Assembly: GCA_023715185.1 (NCBI GenBank) | Contig: JAMCAN010000001.1 | Span: forward strand, 1,612,001 to 1,676,000 | DNA length: 64,000 nt | Source: Planococcus sp. MER TA 32b | Lineage (GTDB): Bacteria > Bacillota > Bacilli > Bacillales_A > Planococcaceae | Direction: 5' to 3' | Part shown: piece by piece, positions 54,818 through 63,080 of the stretch | Numbering within the stretch: position 1 is the first letter of the stretch | Layout: every line of letters starts with the position of its first letter | Position numbers and translations under genes: made by a program | Notes under the pieces: generated by a model | What the model saw: the letters and a program-made list of their open reading frames with translations, nothing else | Databases searched by the model: none | Told to the model about the DNA's origin: nothing

Positions 54818-56245
54818 TTAACTGTGGATTGCTTTGCCGTCAACGGCAAGAGCAGCTTCACCCATGACCTCGGATAATGTCGGGTGAGGATGGATCGTGT
54901 CTGCGATTTCCCATGGAGTTGCATCGAGAACCATCGCAAGGCCTGCTTCAGAAATCATATCTGTTACGTGCGGTCCGATCATATGGACGCCAAGGACATC
55001 ATTTGTTTCTTTATCGGCTACGATTTTGACAAAACCGTCACTTTCACCATAGACAAGCGCTTTTCCGATAGCTTTGAAAGAAAATTTACCGACTTTAACG
55101 TCATGCCCTTTTTCTTTTGCCTGCTCTTCAGTGATGCCGACGCTCGCTGCTTCCGGATTCGAGTAGATGCAGCGGGACACTTTATCATAGTCAATGGCAT
55201 GCGGATTATTGCCTTTAATATGCTCAATTGCGGTAATGCCTTCATGAGATGCAACATGCGCCAATTGCAGGCCGCCGATTACGTCACCGATTGCATAAAT
55301 ATGGGACTCTTTTGTCTGGAAAGTGTTTTTCACTTGGATAAACCCTTTATCGACAATGATGTCCGTATTTTCGATACCGATATTTTCGACATTTGCCTGG
55401 CGCCCAACGGATACAAGCATTTTTTCAGCAGAGAAGCTCTGGTTTTCACCATTGATTTCAGCCTGGATCGTAACACTGTTGTCGCCTTTTTCAAGGGTAT
55501 CAGCCATGACTTTTGCGCTCGTGGCAAATTTGATGCCTTTTTTCTTCAATAATTTAAGCATTTCTTTAGAAATATCTTTGTCTTCAGTTGGAATGATACG
55601 GTCAGCATACTCGATGACCGTCACTTCTACACCGAAATCATTGAGCATGGATGCCCATTCAATTCCGATGACGCCGCCTCCGACTATCAGAATTGAATTC
55701 GGCAATTCAGTCATGGCTAGCGCTTCATCTGAACTCATGACGAAGTCACCGTCAATTTCAAGACCCGGCAGGCTGCGTGGACGTGATCCTGTTGCGATGA
55801 TGACGTTTTGCGGAATCAGCATTTCATTTTCTTCGCCATTGTTCATTTCGACGGAAATTGTTCCGGGGTTTGGAGAAAAGATGGAAGGCCCCAAAATACG
55901 GCCGATCCCTTCATAAACATCGATTTTCCCTTTTTTCATCAATCCTTTTACACCCGTGTGCAATTGATCGACAATCCCTTGTTTGCGCTGCTGCACTCTG
56001 GAAAAATCAAGGCTGACTTCCCCGGTATTGACTCCGAAATCAGCGGCATGATTTTTCGCAGTGGAATAAACTTCTGCGCTGCGAAGCAAAGCTTTGCTTG
56101 GGATGCATCCTTTATGAAGGCAAGTTCCGCCAAGGTCGCCTTTTTCAACGATTGCCGTTTTCAAGCCTAATTGCGCTGAGCGGATAGCGGCAACATAACC
56201 GCCGGTTCCGCCGCCAAGGATGACCACATCATAATTCTGTGCCAT
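54818..56245 (-). CDS. lpdV: Dihydrolipoyl dehydrogenase (bkd E3)
   Basis: A 475-residue flavoprotein that reoxidises dihydrolipoamide. FAD site GGGTGG, redox disulfide GGTCLHKGCIPSK, NAD site GGGVIGIE, AIGDVIGG and the catalytic HPHPTLSE are intact. Located between buk and bkdAA, so it belongs to the bkd complex. ATG after AGGAGGAGG. It shares the fold of the 3703-5586 protein but has no DUF1499. Confidence 0.96.
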   Translation of the reverse strand: MAQNYDVVILGGGTGGYVAAIRSAQLGLKTAIVEKGDLGGTCLHKGCIPSKALLRSAEVYSTAKNHAADFGVNTGEVSLDFSRVQQRKQGIVDQLHTGVKGLMKKGKIDVYEGIGRILGPSIFSPNPGTISVEMNNGEENEMLIPQNVIIATGSRPRSLPGLEIDGDFVMSSDEALAMTELPNSILIVGGGVIGIEWASMLNDFGVEVTVIEYADRIIPTEDKDISKEMLKLLKKKGIKFATSAKVMADTLEKGDNSVTIQAEINGENQSFSAEKMLVSVGRQANVENIGIENTDIIVDKGFIQVKNTFQTKESHIYAIGDVIGGLQLAHVASHEGITAIEHIKGNNPHAIDYDKVSRCIYSNPEAASVGITEEQAKEKGHDVKVGKFSFKAIGKALVYGESDGFVKIVADKETNDVLGVHMIGPHVTDMISEAGLAMVLDATPWEIADTIHPHPTLSEVMGEAALAVDGKAIHS

Positions 56246-56263
56246 GTAAATGTCCTCCTCCTA

Positions 56264-57349
56264 TTATAAAGCCGGATATATTTTAGCTGTTTCTTCTTTA
56301 TTCAATACTCTTGCCGCACCTTCAGCAAGAGCCTGTAATTCATTTTCACCTGGATGGACAGCTACATCCGCAATCCAGTTGATGCGATCGGAAATCGCTT
56401 TCACAAAGCCCTTCCCGTAGGCAAGGCCGCCGGTCAGTATGATGGCATCGACTTTTCCGTGCAACACAGCACTGGCTGAGCCAATTTCCTTTGCTACTTG
56501 ATAAGCCATGGCGTCATAGATTATTTCTGCCTGTTGATCGCCTTTTTGAATGCGTTTTTCAACAGTCACGGCATCATTGGTGCCCAGATAACTGACAAGG
56601 CCGCCTTGACCTACAAGGCGCTTCATTATTTCATGGCGGTAATATTGACCGGAGAAACAAAGTTCGACCAAATCACCGGCTGGAACCGTGCCTGCCCGTT
56701 CGGGGCTGAACGGCCCGTCCCCATGCAAACCGTTATTGACCTCGACTACGCGGCCTTCTTTGTGGACGCCCACAGTTATACCGCCGCCCATATGAGTGAC
56801 GATGAGCCTTAAGTCTTCATAGCGACGGCCTTTCTCTTTAGCGTAACGTCTGGCAACGGCTTTCTGATTCAATGCATGGAATATCGATTTTCGCTCTATG
56901 AGAGAAAACCCCGATATCCGCGCAATGGGATCCAGTTCGTCTACAACAACAGGATCCACGATAAATGCCGGTATATTTAGCCCCACAGCAATTTCACTGG
57001 CTAAGATGCCGCCGAGATTGGATGCATGCTGGCCGGAAACCCCTTTGCGGAGATCCGCCAGCATCGCTTCATTGACTGAGTAGGTGCCGCCTTCTATCGG
57101 CCGCAGCAGTCCGCCCCGGCCACAGACAGCAGACAGCTTCGAGACATTCATTCCTTCTTCATCCAATGCTTCCAGAATGGTCTGTTTCCGGAAGGTATAT
57201 TGATCGATGATCGTTGGAAATTCATTGATCGCTTCTGTTGAATGGCGGATCGTTTTTTCCATGATCAGAATATCGTTGTCAAAAACACCTATTTTAGTCG
57301 ATGTCGAGCCGGGGTTGATGACCAGTATGCGATAAAACTGTTCCTGCAA
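56264..57349 (-). CDS. buk: Butyrate kinase (branched-chain fatty acid kinase)
   Basis: A 361-residue ASKHA-fold kinase turning acyl-phosphate and ADP into acid and ATP. N-terminal [22 protein letters not shown] and LTGGLAYGK mark the family. The start is a TTG 6 bases after GGAGGG. With ptb it recovers ATP from the acyl-CoAs produced by the bkd complex. Confidence 0.94.
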   Translation of the reverse strand: MQEQFYRILVINPGSTSTKIGVFDNDILIMEKTIRHSTEAINEFPTIIDQYTFRKQTILEALDEEGMNVSKLSAVCGRGGLLRPIEGGTYSVNEAMLADLRKGVSGQHASNLGGILASEIAVGLNIPAFIVDPVVVDELDPIARISGFSLIERKSIFHALNQKAVARRYAKEKGRRYEDLRLIVTHMGGGITVGVHKEGRVVEVNNGLHGDGPFSPERAGTVPAGDLVELCFSGQYYRHEIMKRLVGQGGLVSYLGTNDAVTVEKRIQKGDQQAEIIYDAMAYQVAKEIGSASAVLHGKVDAIILTGGLAYGKGFVKAISDRINWIADVAVHPGENELQALAEGAARVLNKEETAKIYPAL

Positions 57350-57369
57350 AGCGATCCCTCCATTTCAGT

Positions 57370-58464
57370 TTAGCGTCTGCTGATGATGTTATGTTCATTG
57401 CGCAGGAATTGGCTGCGGGATTTGCGAACGCGTTCGATGCGCTCTTCAGCCATGCGGTCTGCCGCTTGATAGCTAGGAATTCCGTCACGTTTTGAAATTT
57501 CGAAGATGCGGGAAATACTGTCGTAAATTGTCTCAACACGCTTCATCGCACGTTCGTTATTGTATCCGTAAAGTTCATCGGCAACATTGATTACACCGCC
57601 TGAGTTGATTACGAAATCAGGAGCATAGACTATGCCGCGTGCTTCAAGTTCGTCGCCGTGGCGTTCTTCTTTCAATTGGTTGTTGGCTGAACCAGCGATA
57701 ACCTTCACTTTTAATTGCGGGATTGTATCATCATTGATGATTGCGCCCATCGCACACGGAGCGAAGATATCCGCTTCCTGCGAATAGATATCGTTTGGTT
57801 CAACCGCTGTAGCACCGAAGTTATCTACTGCACGCTGTACTGCGTCTTTGTTAATGTCTGTAACGATCAGATTCGCGCCTTCTTTGTGCAGGTATTCGCA
57901 TAGCGTATAAGCTACGTTGCCCACACCTTGGACAGTGACAGTTTTGCCTTCAAGTGAATCATCGCCGAATGCTTCAAGAGCAGCGGCTTTCATACCGATG
58001 TAGCAGCCGTAAGCTGTAACCGGCGAAGGGTTTCCAGAAGAACCGAAAGCAGGAGAAATTCCTGTTACGAAATCTGTTTCTTCGTGGATCAGATCCATGT
58101 CAGCAACAGTAGTGCCCACATCTTCCGCTGTGATATAACGGCCATTCAAGCCTTGGATAAAGCGTCCGAATGCACGGAACATTTCTTCGTTTTTGTCTTT
58201 CAGAGGGTCGCCGATGATAACTGTTTTACCGCCGCCCAAGTTTAAGCCGGCTGCTGCGTTCTTATATGTCATTCCGCGTCCAAGACGTATAGCGTCTTCG
58301 ATCGCTTCTTCTTCTGTTTCGTAATTCCACATGCGCGTACCGCCTAAAGCCGGCCCCAATGTAGTGTCATGGATGCAGATGATCGCTTTCAAACCGGAAT
58401 TTTTGTCCTGGCAAAATACCAATTGCTCATAATCGTGTTCTTCCATTTTCTTGAATATTTCCAT
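57370..58464 (-). CDS. bcd: Leucine dehydrogenase
   Basis: A 364-residue Glu/Leu/Phe/Val dehydrogenase family enzyme that deaminates branched-chain amino acids to 2-oxoacids. The catalytic lysine is Lys80 in [13 protein letters not shown]; the NAD motif is VQGVGNVAY. It supplies the substrates of the dehydrogenase complex encoded downstream. Confidence 0.96.
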   Translation of the reverse strand: MEIFKKMEEHDYEQLVFCQDKNSGLKAIICIHDTTLGPALGGTRMWNYETEEEAIEDAIRLGRGMTYKNAAAGLNLGGGKTVIIGDPLKDKNEEMFRAFGRFIQGLNGRYITAEDVGTTVADMDLIHEETDFVTGISPAFGSSGNPSPVTAYGCYIGMKAAALEAFGDDSLEGKTVTVQGVGNVAYTLCEYLHKEGANLIVTDINKDAVQRAVDNFGATAVEPNDIYSQEADIFAPCAMGAIINDDTIPQLKVKVIAGSANNQLKEERHGDELEARGIVYAPDFVINSGGVINVADELYGYNNERAMKRVETIYDSISRIFEISKRDGIPSYQAADRMAEERIERVRKSRSQFLRNEHNIISRR

Positions 58465-58484
58465 TTCAAATTCCTCCTAATGAT

Positions 58485-59399
58485 TTATTCAATGGCGGAT
58501 GATTTTATCGCCAATGCTAGTGAGTATAATTTACTTTCGGCACTGTCTGCCCGTGAAGTCAGTACAATCGGCGCTTTGGCGCCCGCAATGACTCCTCCGA
58601 CTTTCGCTTTCGCGAAATAGACCAATGATTTATAAAGGATATTGCCGGATTCTATGTTCGGAACCACCAGGATATCCGCTTTACCGGCAGTGCTTCCTGT
58701 AATGCCTTTATGTTCAGCGGCTATGGTTGAAATCGCATTATCCAAAGCCAATGGGCCATCTACTGTGCAATCAGTGATTTGCCCTCTCCTGTTCATCACG
58801 GTCAAAGCCGCCGAATCAAGAGTTGCCTGCATCGCAGGATTTACAACTTCCACTGCTGCAAGCGGTGCCACGACAGGAGTATCCACTCCTATGGAGCGTG
58901 CGACCTGCACTGCATTCCGGATGATCTGCGCTTTTTGCTTAAGATCCGGCGTGATATTCATGCCGGCATCCGTAACGAAGATGAGCCGGTCAAAACCTGT
59001 AATTTCAAACGCCGCGACATGGGACAGAATACTTCCTGTGCGCAAACCATATTCGTCGTTCAATACAGCCTTCAACAGCACTGCAGTGGAGATATGCCCT
59101 TTCATGAGGACATTCGAGTCCTTTACGAAGACAGATTTCACTGCGGCATTCGCTGCTTGGGCAGCCCCTTTTACATTGATCAGCCTGATTTTCGGATGGT
59201 CCATTAAATGAGGATAATGTTCCCTGATCATGCTCTTTAGTTTTGTTTCTTCATCGAATAGACTAAAGCTGGCTATATTGCGCGTGATTGCCATATTGAC
59301 TGCTTCCAAAACTTCCATATCGGCAGCAGCCGCAACCGCCACATCATTTTGTTTCTCTTCTGCGGAAATTTGTTCGACTATTTCATTTAATGTGGTCAT
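58485..59399 (-). CDS. ptb: Phosphate butyryltransferase
   Basis: A 304-residue phosphotransacylase-family protein that exchanges CoA for phosphate on butyryl- and branched acyl-CoA. GPLALDNAIS, LVVPNIESGNILYKSLVYFAKAKVGGVIAGAKAPIVLTSRAD at the C-terminus are typical. First gene of the bkd operon; ATG after GAGGTGATAAGC. The promoter and repeat motifs upstream are listed separately. Confidence 0.92.
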   Translation of the reverse strand: MTTLNEIVEQISAEEKQNDVAVAAAADMEVLEAVNMAITRNIASFSLFDEETKLKSMIREHYPHLMDHPKIRLINVKGAAQAANAAVKSVFVKDSNVLMKGHISTAVLLKAVLNDEYGLRTGSILSHVAAFEITGFDRLIFVTDAGMNITPDLKQKAQIIRNAVQVARSIGVDTPVVAPLAAVEVVNPAMQATLDSAALTVMNRRGQITDCTVDGPLALDNAISTIAAEHKGITGSTAGKADILVVPNIESGNILYKSLVYFAKAKVGGVIAGAKAPIVLTSRADSAESKLYSLALAIKSSAIE

Positions 59400-59444
59400 T
59401 GCTTATCACCTCATTCTTCTTAATTAAAGCAGAAAAAAGCCTGT

Positions 59445-59472
59445 AATATAAGGGATGTAAGCGTTTTATCAA
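59445..59472 (-). promoter_or_regulatory. Sigma-A-type promoter of the bkd operon with cre-like site
   Basis: TTGATA (complement of 59467-59472), 16-bp spacer, TATATT (complement of 59445-59450), 46 bp before ptb. The spacer contains TGTAAGCGTTTTAT (59456-59469, plus strand), 12 of 14 to the cre consensus TGTAANCGNTNNCA. No GG-N10-GC sigma-54 pair is found in the whole gap. Confidence 0.55.
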
Positions 59473-59492
59473 GTGAAAACAGCTTATCCCTT

Positions 59493-59527
59493 TGCAAATT
59501 CTTGCAAAATCATGCAAAAAGCTGCAA
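59493..59527 (-). repeat. Four TTGCA motifs at exact 10-bp spacing (candidate BkdR operator)
   Basis: Plus-strand TGCAA at 59493, 59503, 59513 and 59523; on the operon strand this reads TTGCA-N5 four times. It ends 3 bp before the bkdR stop and about 20 bp upstream of the -35. The same motif pair occurs before bkdR (61602, 61612). Confidence 0.6.
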
Positions 59528-59529
59528 TT

Positions 59530-61575
59530 TTAATCCAAACCGAACTTTTCCAGCTTGTAATAGAGAGTTCTTAATGACACATCCAGCGCTTTTGCCGTCT
59601 TGGATTTATTCCCCTTATTCTGCTCAAGGGCACGCTGCAGTATTCCGCGCTCCACCGTATCGAGCTGCTCCTGAAGCGGGCTGCCGCTTTCAATCGCCAC
59701 TTCATTTTTCGCTTCTGTGGCTTTGAGCATATTCAACGGTATATTTTTTTCTGTCAGCACTTTTTCATTGATATTCATGAAAATCATTGCCCGGCTTATG
59801 ACGTTCTCCAGCTCGCGCACATTCCCTGGCCAGTCGTATAAACGCAGCAGCTGAAGCGCTTTATCGGTGATGCTCTCCACATTTCTGCCGTACTCCTGAT
59901 TCAATTTCATCAGCAGGCGATCCACTATGCGAGGTATATCCTGTTTTCTGCTTCTGAGCGGCGGAATGAGAATCGGCATCCGGTTAAGGCGGTAATAGAG
60001 GTCTTCCCTGAAAGTTCCATCAAGCAATGCTTTCTCCATGTTCGCATTTGTGGAAGCAATGACCCGCACATTAACAGGTATCGGAGTGGTGCCTCCTATT
60101 CTCAGCGTTTCATGTTCCTGGAGCACCCTCAATAATTTGCTTTGAATTGCAGGGGATAATTCACCGATTTCATCAATGAAAATGCTGCCATTATTGGCTT
60201 CTTCGAATAAGCCTTTCTTTTCGCCGCTTTTAACACCAGCCAACGCACCTTCTTCGTATCCGAAAAGTTCGCTTTCAAGCAGTTCCTCAGACAGCGCCGC
60301 ACAGTTTACCCGGACAAATTTATTGTATTTGCGGTCACTCGCGCTATGGATCGCGTGGGCAAACAGCTCCTTGCCTGTTCCTGATTCTCCGCGAAGCAAA
60401 ACCGTAACAGGTGTTTGCGCTGCCAGTTTCGCTTGCTGCAGCGACAATTGCATTTCTGGCGATAAACCGATGATATCATCGAAAGTATATTTGGATTCCA
60501 GTGTCCGGATGATGCTTCTTGCACGGTCCAGCTCTTTCATAAGCGATCTGATTTCGGTTGTATCGTGAATGACACCGACACTGCCTTTAAGGATATTGTC
60601 GACAATGATGGGGGCAACATTTACAATAACCTCCCTGTTCGCAGGCCCCACTTTCAGGTTCACGCCCCGCACCGGCTTTCTGGTCTGCAGTGCACGCAAA
60701 TGCATGCTTTCCCCTTCTGAGATATCCGCTGAAGCAGGCTGGCCGATAACGTCTTCCATCTGTAAACCCGTAATCCTCGTATAAGCCGGATTGACCAGAA
60801 GCCCATATCCATTTTCATCCACAACTGAAATGGCATCGTCACTCGACTGGATAATCGCTTGAAGCATCGTCTGGATTTCTTTCAGATCCGTTATTTCCTC
60901 AGCCAGTGTAACTACTTCGGTAATATCTTGAAACACCGCGAACGCCCCGATGATTTCCCCATTTTCATCAATCATGGGAAAGCGGGAAGTGACAATTTTC
61001 AAGCCGTTTTTCAATTGCAATTCCCTGTTCAATTCAATTCTTCCTGTTTCATAGATCCTTGGAAGTTCACTGGTGGAAATCAATTCATGGATGTGTTTGC
61101 CGATGACTTCACTTGAATCCTTTTCAAGCATCCTCGAAGCTGAGCGGTTCATGAAAATGATATGGCTGGATTGGTCAATGCCAATCATTCCTTCTTCAAT
61201 CGAATTGAATATGATGTTCTGTTTGTGGCTTTCGCCGCTTAGTTTTTTGATGAAATGTTCTTTCTCATTTATAAGCTTTACGATGAAATTCGCAATGCTT
61301 CCAGGAATTATGACTGTGCTGGCAGGGAAATAATTTTCCAGCTGACGCTGCACATCATTGCTCCCCGAAACATTGATCACAATATCAAAATCGTCTTTAT
61401 GGAAATCCGCATAACTCTCCCTTACGATGATTCCCAGCTCTTTCGCCGGATCTAATGCCGGCGCTGCCGGATTGATGTCTGCGATACCCGCCAATTCCAG
61501 ATTTCCGGAATCCCGCAGCATTTCGAGCAAAGCCGAGCCGCCTGCGCCGCCGCCTATTATCAAAACTTTTTGCAA
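59530..61575 (-). CDS. bkdR: BkdR, enhancer-binding-protein-type regulator of the bkd operon
   Basis: A 681-residue regulator. Residues 1-110 form a Rossmann-like domain (IIGGGAGGSALLEM). Two PAS domains follow (about 120-225 and 235-345), then an AAA+ domain (about 365-600; Walker A GESGTGKE, Walker B IFIDEIGE, arginine-finger region FREDLYYRLNRMPI) and a Fis-type HTH at the end (NKSKTAKALDVSLRTLYYKL). The sigma-54-contact loop, GAFTGA in the family, reads GALAGV here (60232-60249). TTG start. In B. subtilis BkdR activates the sigma-L promoter of ptb; that mechanism is doubtful here. Confidence 0.88.
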   Translation of the reverse strand: MQKVLIIGGGAGGSALLEMLRDSGNLELAGIADINPAAPALDPAKELGIIVRESYADFHKDDFDIVINVSGSNDVQRQLENYFPASTVIIPGSIANFIVKLINEKEHFIKKLSGESHKQNIIFNSIEEGMIGIDQSSHIIFMNRSASRMLEKDSSEVIGKHIHELISTSELPRIYETGRIELNRELQLKNGLKIVTSRFPMIDENGEIIGAFAVFQDITEVVTLAEEITDLKEIQTMLQAIIQSSDDAISVVDENGYGLLVNPAYTRITGLQMEDVIGQPASADISEGESMHLRALQTRKPVRGVNLKVGPANREVIVNVAPIIVDNILKGSVGVIHDTTEIRSLMKELDRARSIIRTLESKYTFDDIIGLSPEMQLSLQQAKLAAQTPVTVLLRGESGTGKELFAHAIHSASDRKYNKFVRVNCAALSEELLESELFGYEEGALAGVKSGEKKGLFEEANNGSIFIDEIGELSPAIQSKLLRVLQEHETLRIGGTTPIPVNVRVIASTNANMEKALLDGTFREDLYYRLNRMPILIPPLRSRKQDIPRIVDRLLMKLNQEYGRNVESITDKALQLLRLYDWPGNVRELENVISRAMIFMNINEKVLTEKNIPLNMLKATEAKNEVAIESGSPLQEQLDTVERGILQRALEQNKGNKSKTAKALDVSLRTLYYKLEKFGLD

Positions 61576-61601
61576 GATAATTCAAACTCCTTTACTGACT
61601 G

Positions 61602-61616
61602 TGCAATAGATTGCAA
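61602..61616 (-). promoter_or_regulatory. TTGCA-N5-TTGCA before bkdR
   Basis: Two TTGCA motifs on the bkdR strand, 10 bp apart, 26 bp before the TTG start. They match the four-fold array before ptb and suggest autoregulation. Confidence 0.5.
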
Positions 61617-61647
61617 TCTTATTTAAGGGTACCTCAGACAGGATTTC

Positions 61648-61676
61648 TTGACAACTTTAATGGAAATCGGAACAAT
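61648..61676 (+). promoter_or_regulatory. Promoter of the DUF2627 gene
   Basis: TTGACA (61648-61653), 17 bp, AACAAT (61671-61676), 21 bp before the start codon. Confidence 0.5.
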
Positions 61677-61697
61677 AGACAGAGAAGGAGTGGAAAC

Positions 61698-61931
61698 ATG
61701 GGACGTTTAATAGCATTCATCATTCTTTTAATACCAGGAATAATGGCCGCTTATGGCATAAAGCTTATGAGAGATTCAGTATTCAACAAATTGCTGGAGC
61801 CTTTTCCTGTTCTTTGGCTTCAATTTTCACTGGGGCTTATTTTCACTGTCCTCGGCATCGGATTTTTCGCAGGCTTCCTATTGAACCGGGACCGGAAAAA
61901 AGGGACGGTATCGAAGAGATTTCAGAAATAA
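61698..61931 (+). CDS. yqzF: DUF2627 membrane protein (YqzF-like)
   Basis: A 77-residue protein with two membrane segments (residues about 4-22 and 40-62) and a basic tail, as in DUF2627 proteins found beside bkdR in Bacilli. ATG 7 bases after AAGGAGTG. A family A repeat starts at its stop codon. Function unknown. Confidence 0.83.
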   Translation: MGRLIAFIILLIPGIMAAYGIKLMRDSVFNKLLEPFPVLWLQFSLGLIFTVLGIGFFAGFLLNRDRKKGTVSKRFQK

Positions 61932-62155
61932 CGAAAAGCGACAGAGCCCGTTATGCTCTGAAAGGCATAAGAAGGATTAGCGGAGTGGCGATCTTTGCCA
62001 CGCAGCTAATCCGGCTTATGACCCGAAGAGCAGGGCCGCTGGAGTCTGGACAACGAAAAGCGGAAACGGCCGCTCAGCTCCGAAAAGCGTAAGACGATTT
62101 GGCGAAATGGCGTCTTTCCAGCCAGGCAGCCAAAGTGGCTTACGACCCAAAAAGC
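61932..62155 (+). repeat. Family A repeat, one full unit and one truncated at the 3' end
   Basis: First unit 61932-62052 (GAAAAGCGACAG to GGAGTCTGGACAA). The second, from 62053, belongs to the other subtype (GCGGAAACGGCCGCTCAGCTCCG) and stops after GACCCAAAAAGC. It begins directly after the DUF2627 TAA, in the gene's orientation. Confidence 0.8.
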
Positions 62156-62173
62156 ATCACCACGTATACATCA

Positions 62174-62221
62174 GCAAAAAAAATGCGTCTGCCTCAAACG
62201 GGCAGACGCATTTTTTCTTTT
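62174..62221. terminator. Terminator overlapping the phosphodiesterase stop codon
   Basis: Stem AAATGCGTCTGCC/GGCAGACGCATTT with T-runs on both sides; the TGA of 62194-62913 is in the loop. Confidence 0.9.
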
Positions 62222-62913
62222 ATTTTCCCTGGATAATCCGTGATGATGCCAGACAGATGGCGGGAAGGCTGTTTCAGGACTTTTTCAGATCCGACAATAC
62301 CATAAATCCTTACAGTCTTTTTCATCTCTTTTAACCGGTGCAGCAGATTTTCTGAGTAAAGGCGTTTGTGCAAATGGACACCGTCAACCCATGTCAGTTT
62401 TTCAAGAATGGTAAGCTTAATATTTCTTTTGATTACAAGCGCTGTTTCGATTTCGGGTTTTAATTCTTTCATCTTCTTTAGTATTCCGGCGTTGAAAGAA
62501 GAGAGATGGACATGTCCAAGCCCCTCAAGCATGGCCGCCAGTATTTCCGGGCCATCGGGATGTACGTCAAATGATTCCTTGATTTCGATATTCAATGGAA
62601 TCGTCTTTTCTTTTGCCCACTGAAAAACCTCATATGCTAAAGGTATGCGGTCAGCTGAAAATTTCCGCCTTCCCCGCTTCCCTATTCTCAAATCTTTTAT
62701 TTTTTCATAATCAATCTCTTCAATCCTCAGGTTCCTTCCACTGAGTCTTTTGAGGTTCTCATCATGAAACACCAGCACTACTCCATCTTTTGTTATCTGC
62801 ACATCCAACTCGATGCCTACTCCAAGTTCACAGGCCTTGTGAAATGCAGGCCATGTATTCTCGAGCGCAGAAGATGAAGCGCCGCGATGGCTGTATATTT
62901 CTATATTTTGCAT
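62194..62913 (-). CDS. Glycerophosphodiester phosphodiesterase (YqiK-like)
   Basis: A 239-residue TIM-barrel GDPD protein that hydrolyses glycerophosphodiesters. Catalytic residues are in YSHRGASS (His-Arg), GIELDVQITKDG (Glu, Asp) and VLVFHDENLKRL (His). Ends with DYPGKIKEKM. The ATG at 62913 has a weak ribosome site, and a GTG three codons earlier is an alternative. No signal peptide, so probably cytoplasmic. Position beside spo0A matches B. subtilis yqiK. Confidence 0.9.
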   Translation of the reverse strand: MQNIEIYSHRGASSSALENTWPAFHKACELGVGIELDVQITKDGVVLVFHDENLKRLSGRNLRIEEIDYEKIKDLRIGKRGRRKFSADRIPLAYEVFQWAKEKTIPLNIEIKESFDVHPDGPEILAAMLEGLGHVHLSSFNAGILKKMKELKPEIETALVIKRNIKLTILEKLTWVDGVHLHKRLYSENLLHRLKEMKKTVRIYGIVGSEKVLKQPSRHLSGIITDYPGKIKEKMRLPV

Positions 62914-63010
62914 GAATACCACGCTTTCCGCTTTAGTAATTTTCTGATGCAGGATTTTTTCATTCGCTGTCCATTTTATCAAACTGGCGTCAGATGTACA
63001 GTTATCCATA

Positions 63011-63048
63011 TGAAAAGAGGGCATCGGAAACTGCTGCTCCGATGCCCA
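63011..63048 (-). terminator. Terminator of spo0A
   Basis: Stem GGGCATCGGA/TCCGATGCCC followed by TCTTTTC on the minus strand. Confidence 0.8.
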
Positions 63049-63080
63049 CGTAATTGTATTATTTATTGGATCAATGCCGG

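Noticed and set aside
59400-59529. Sigma-54 promoter before ptb
   Set aside because: Pairs resembling -24/-12 elements (around AGGCTTTTTTCTGC and TTTGCATGATTTTGC) have spacing one base off or lack the GG; this spacing is strict for sigma-54.
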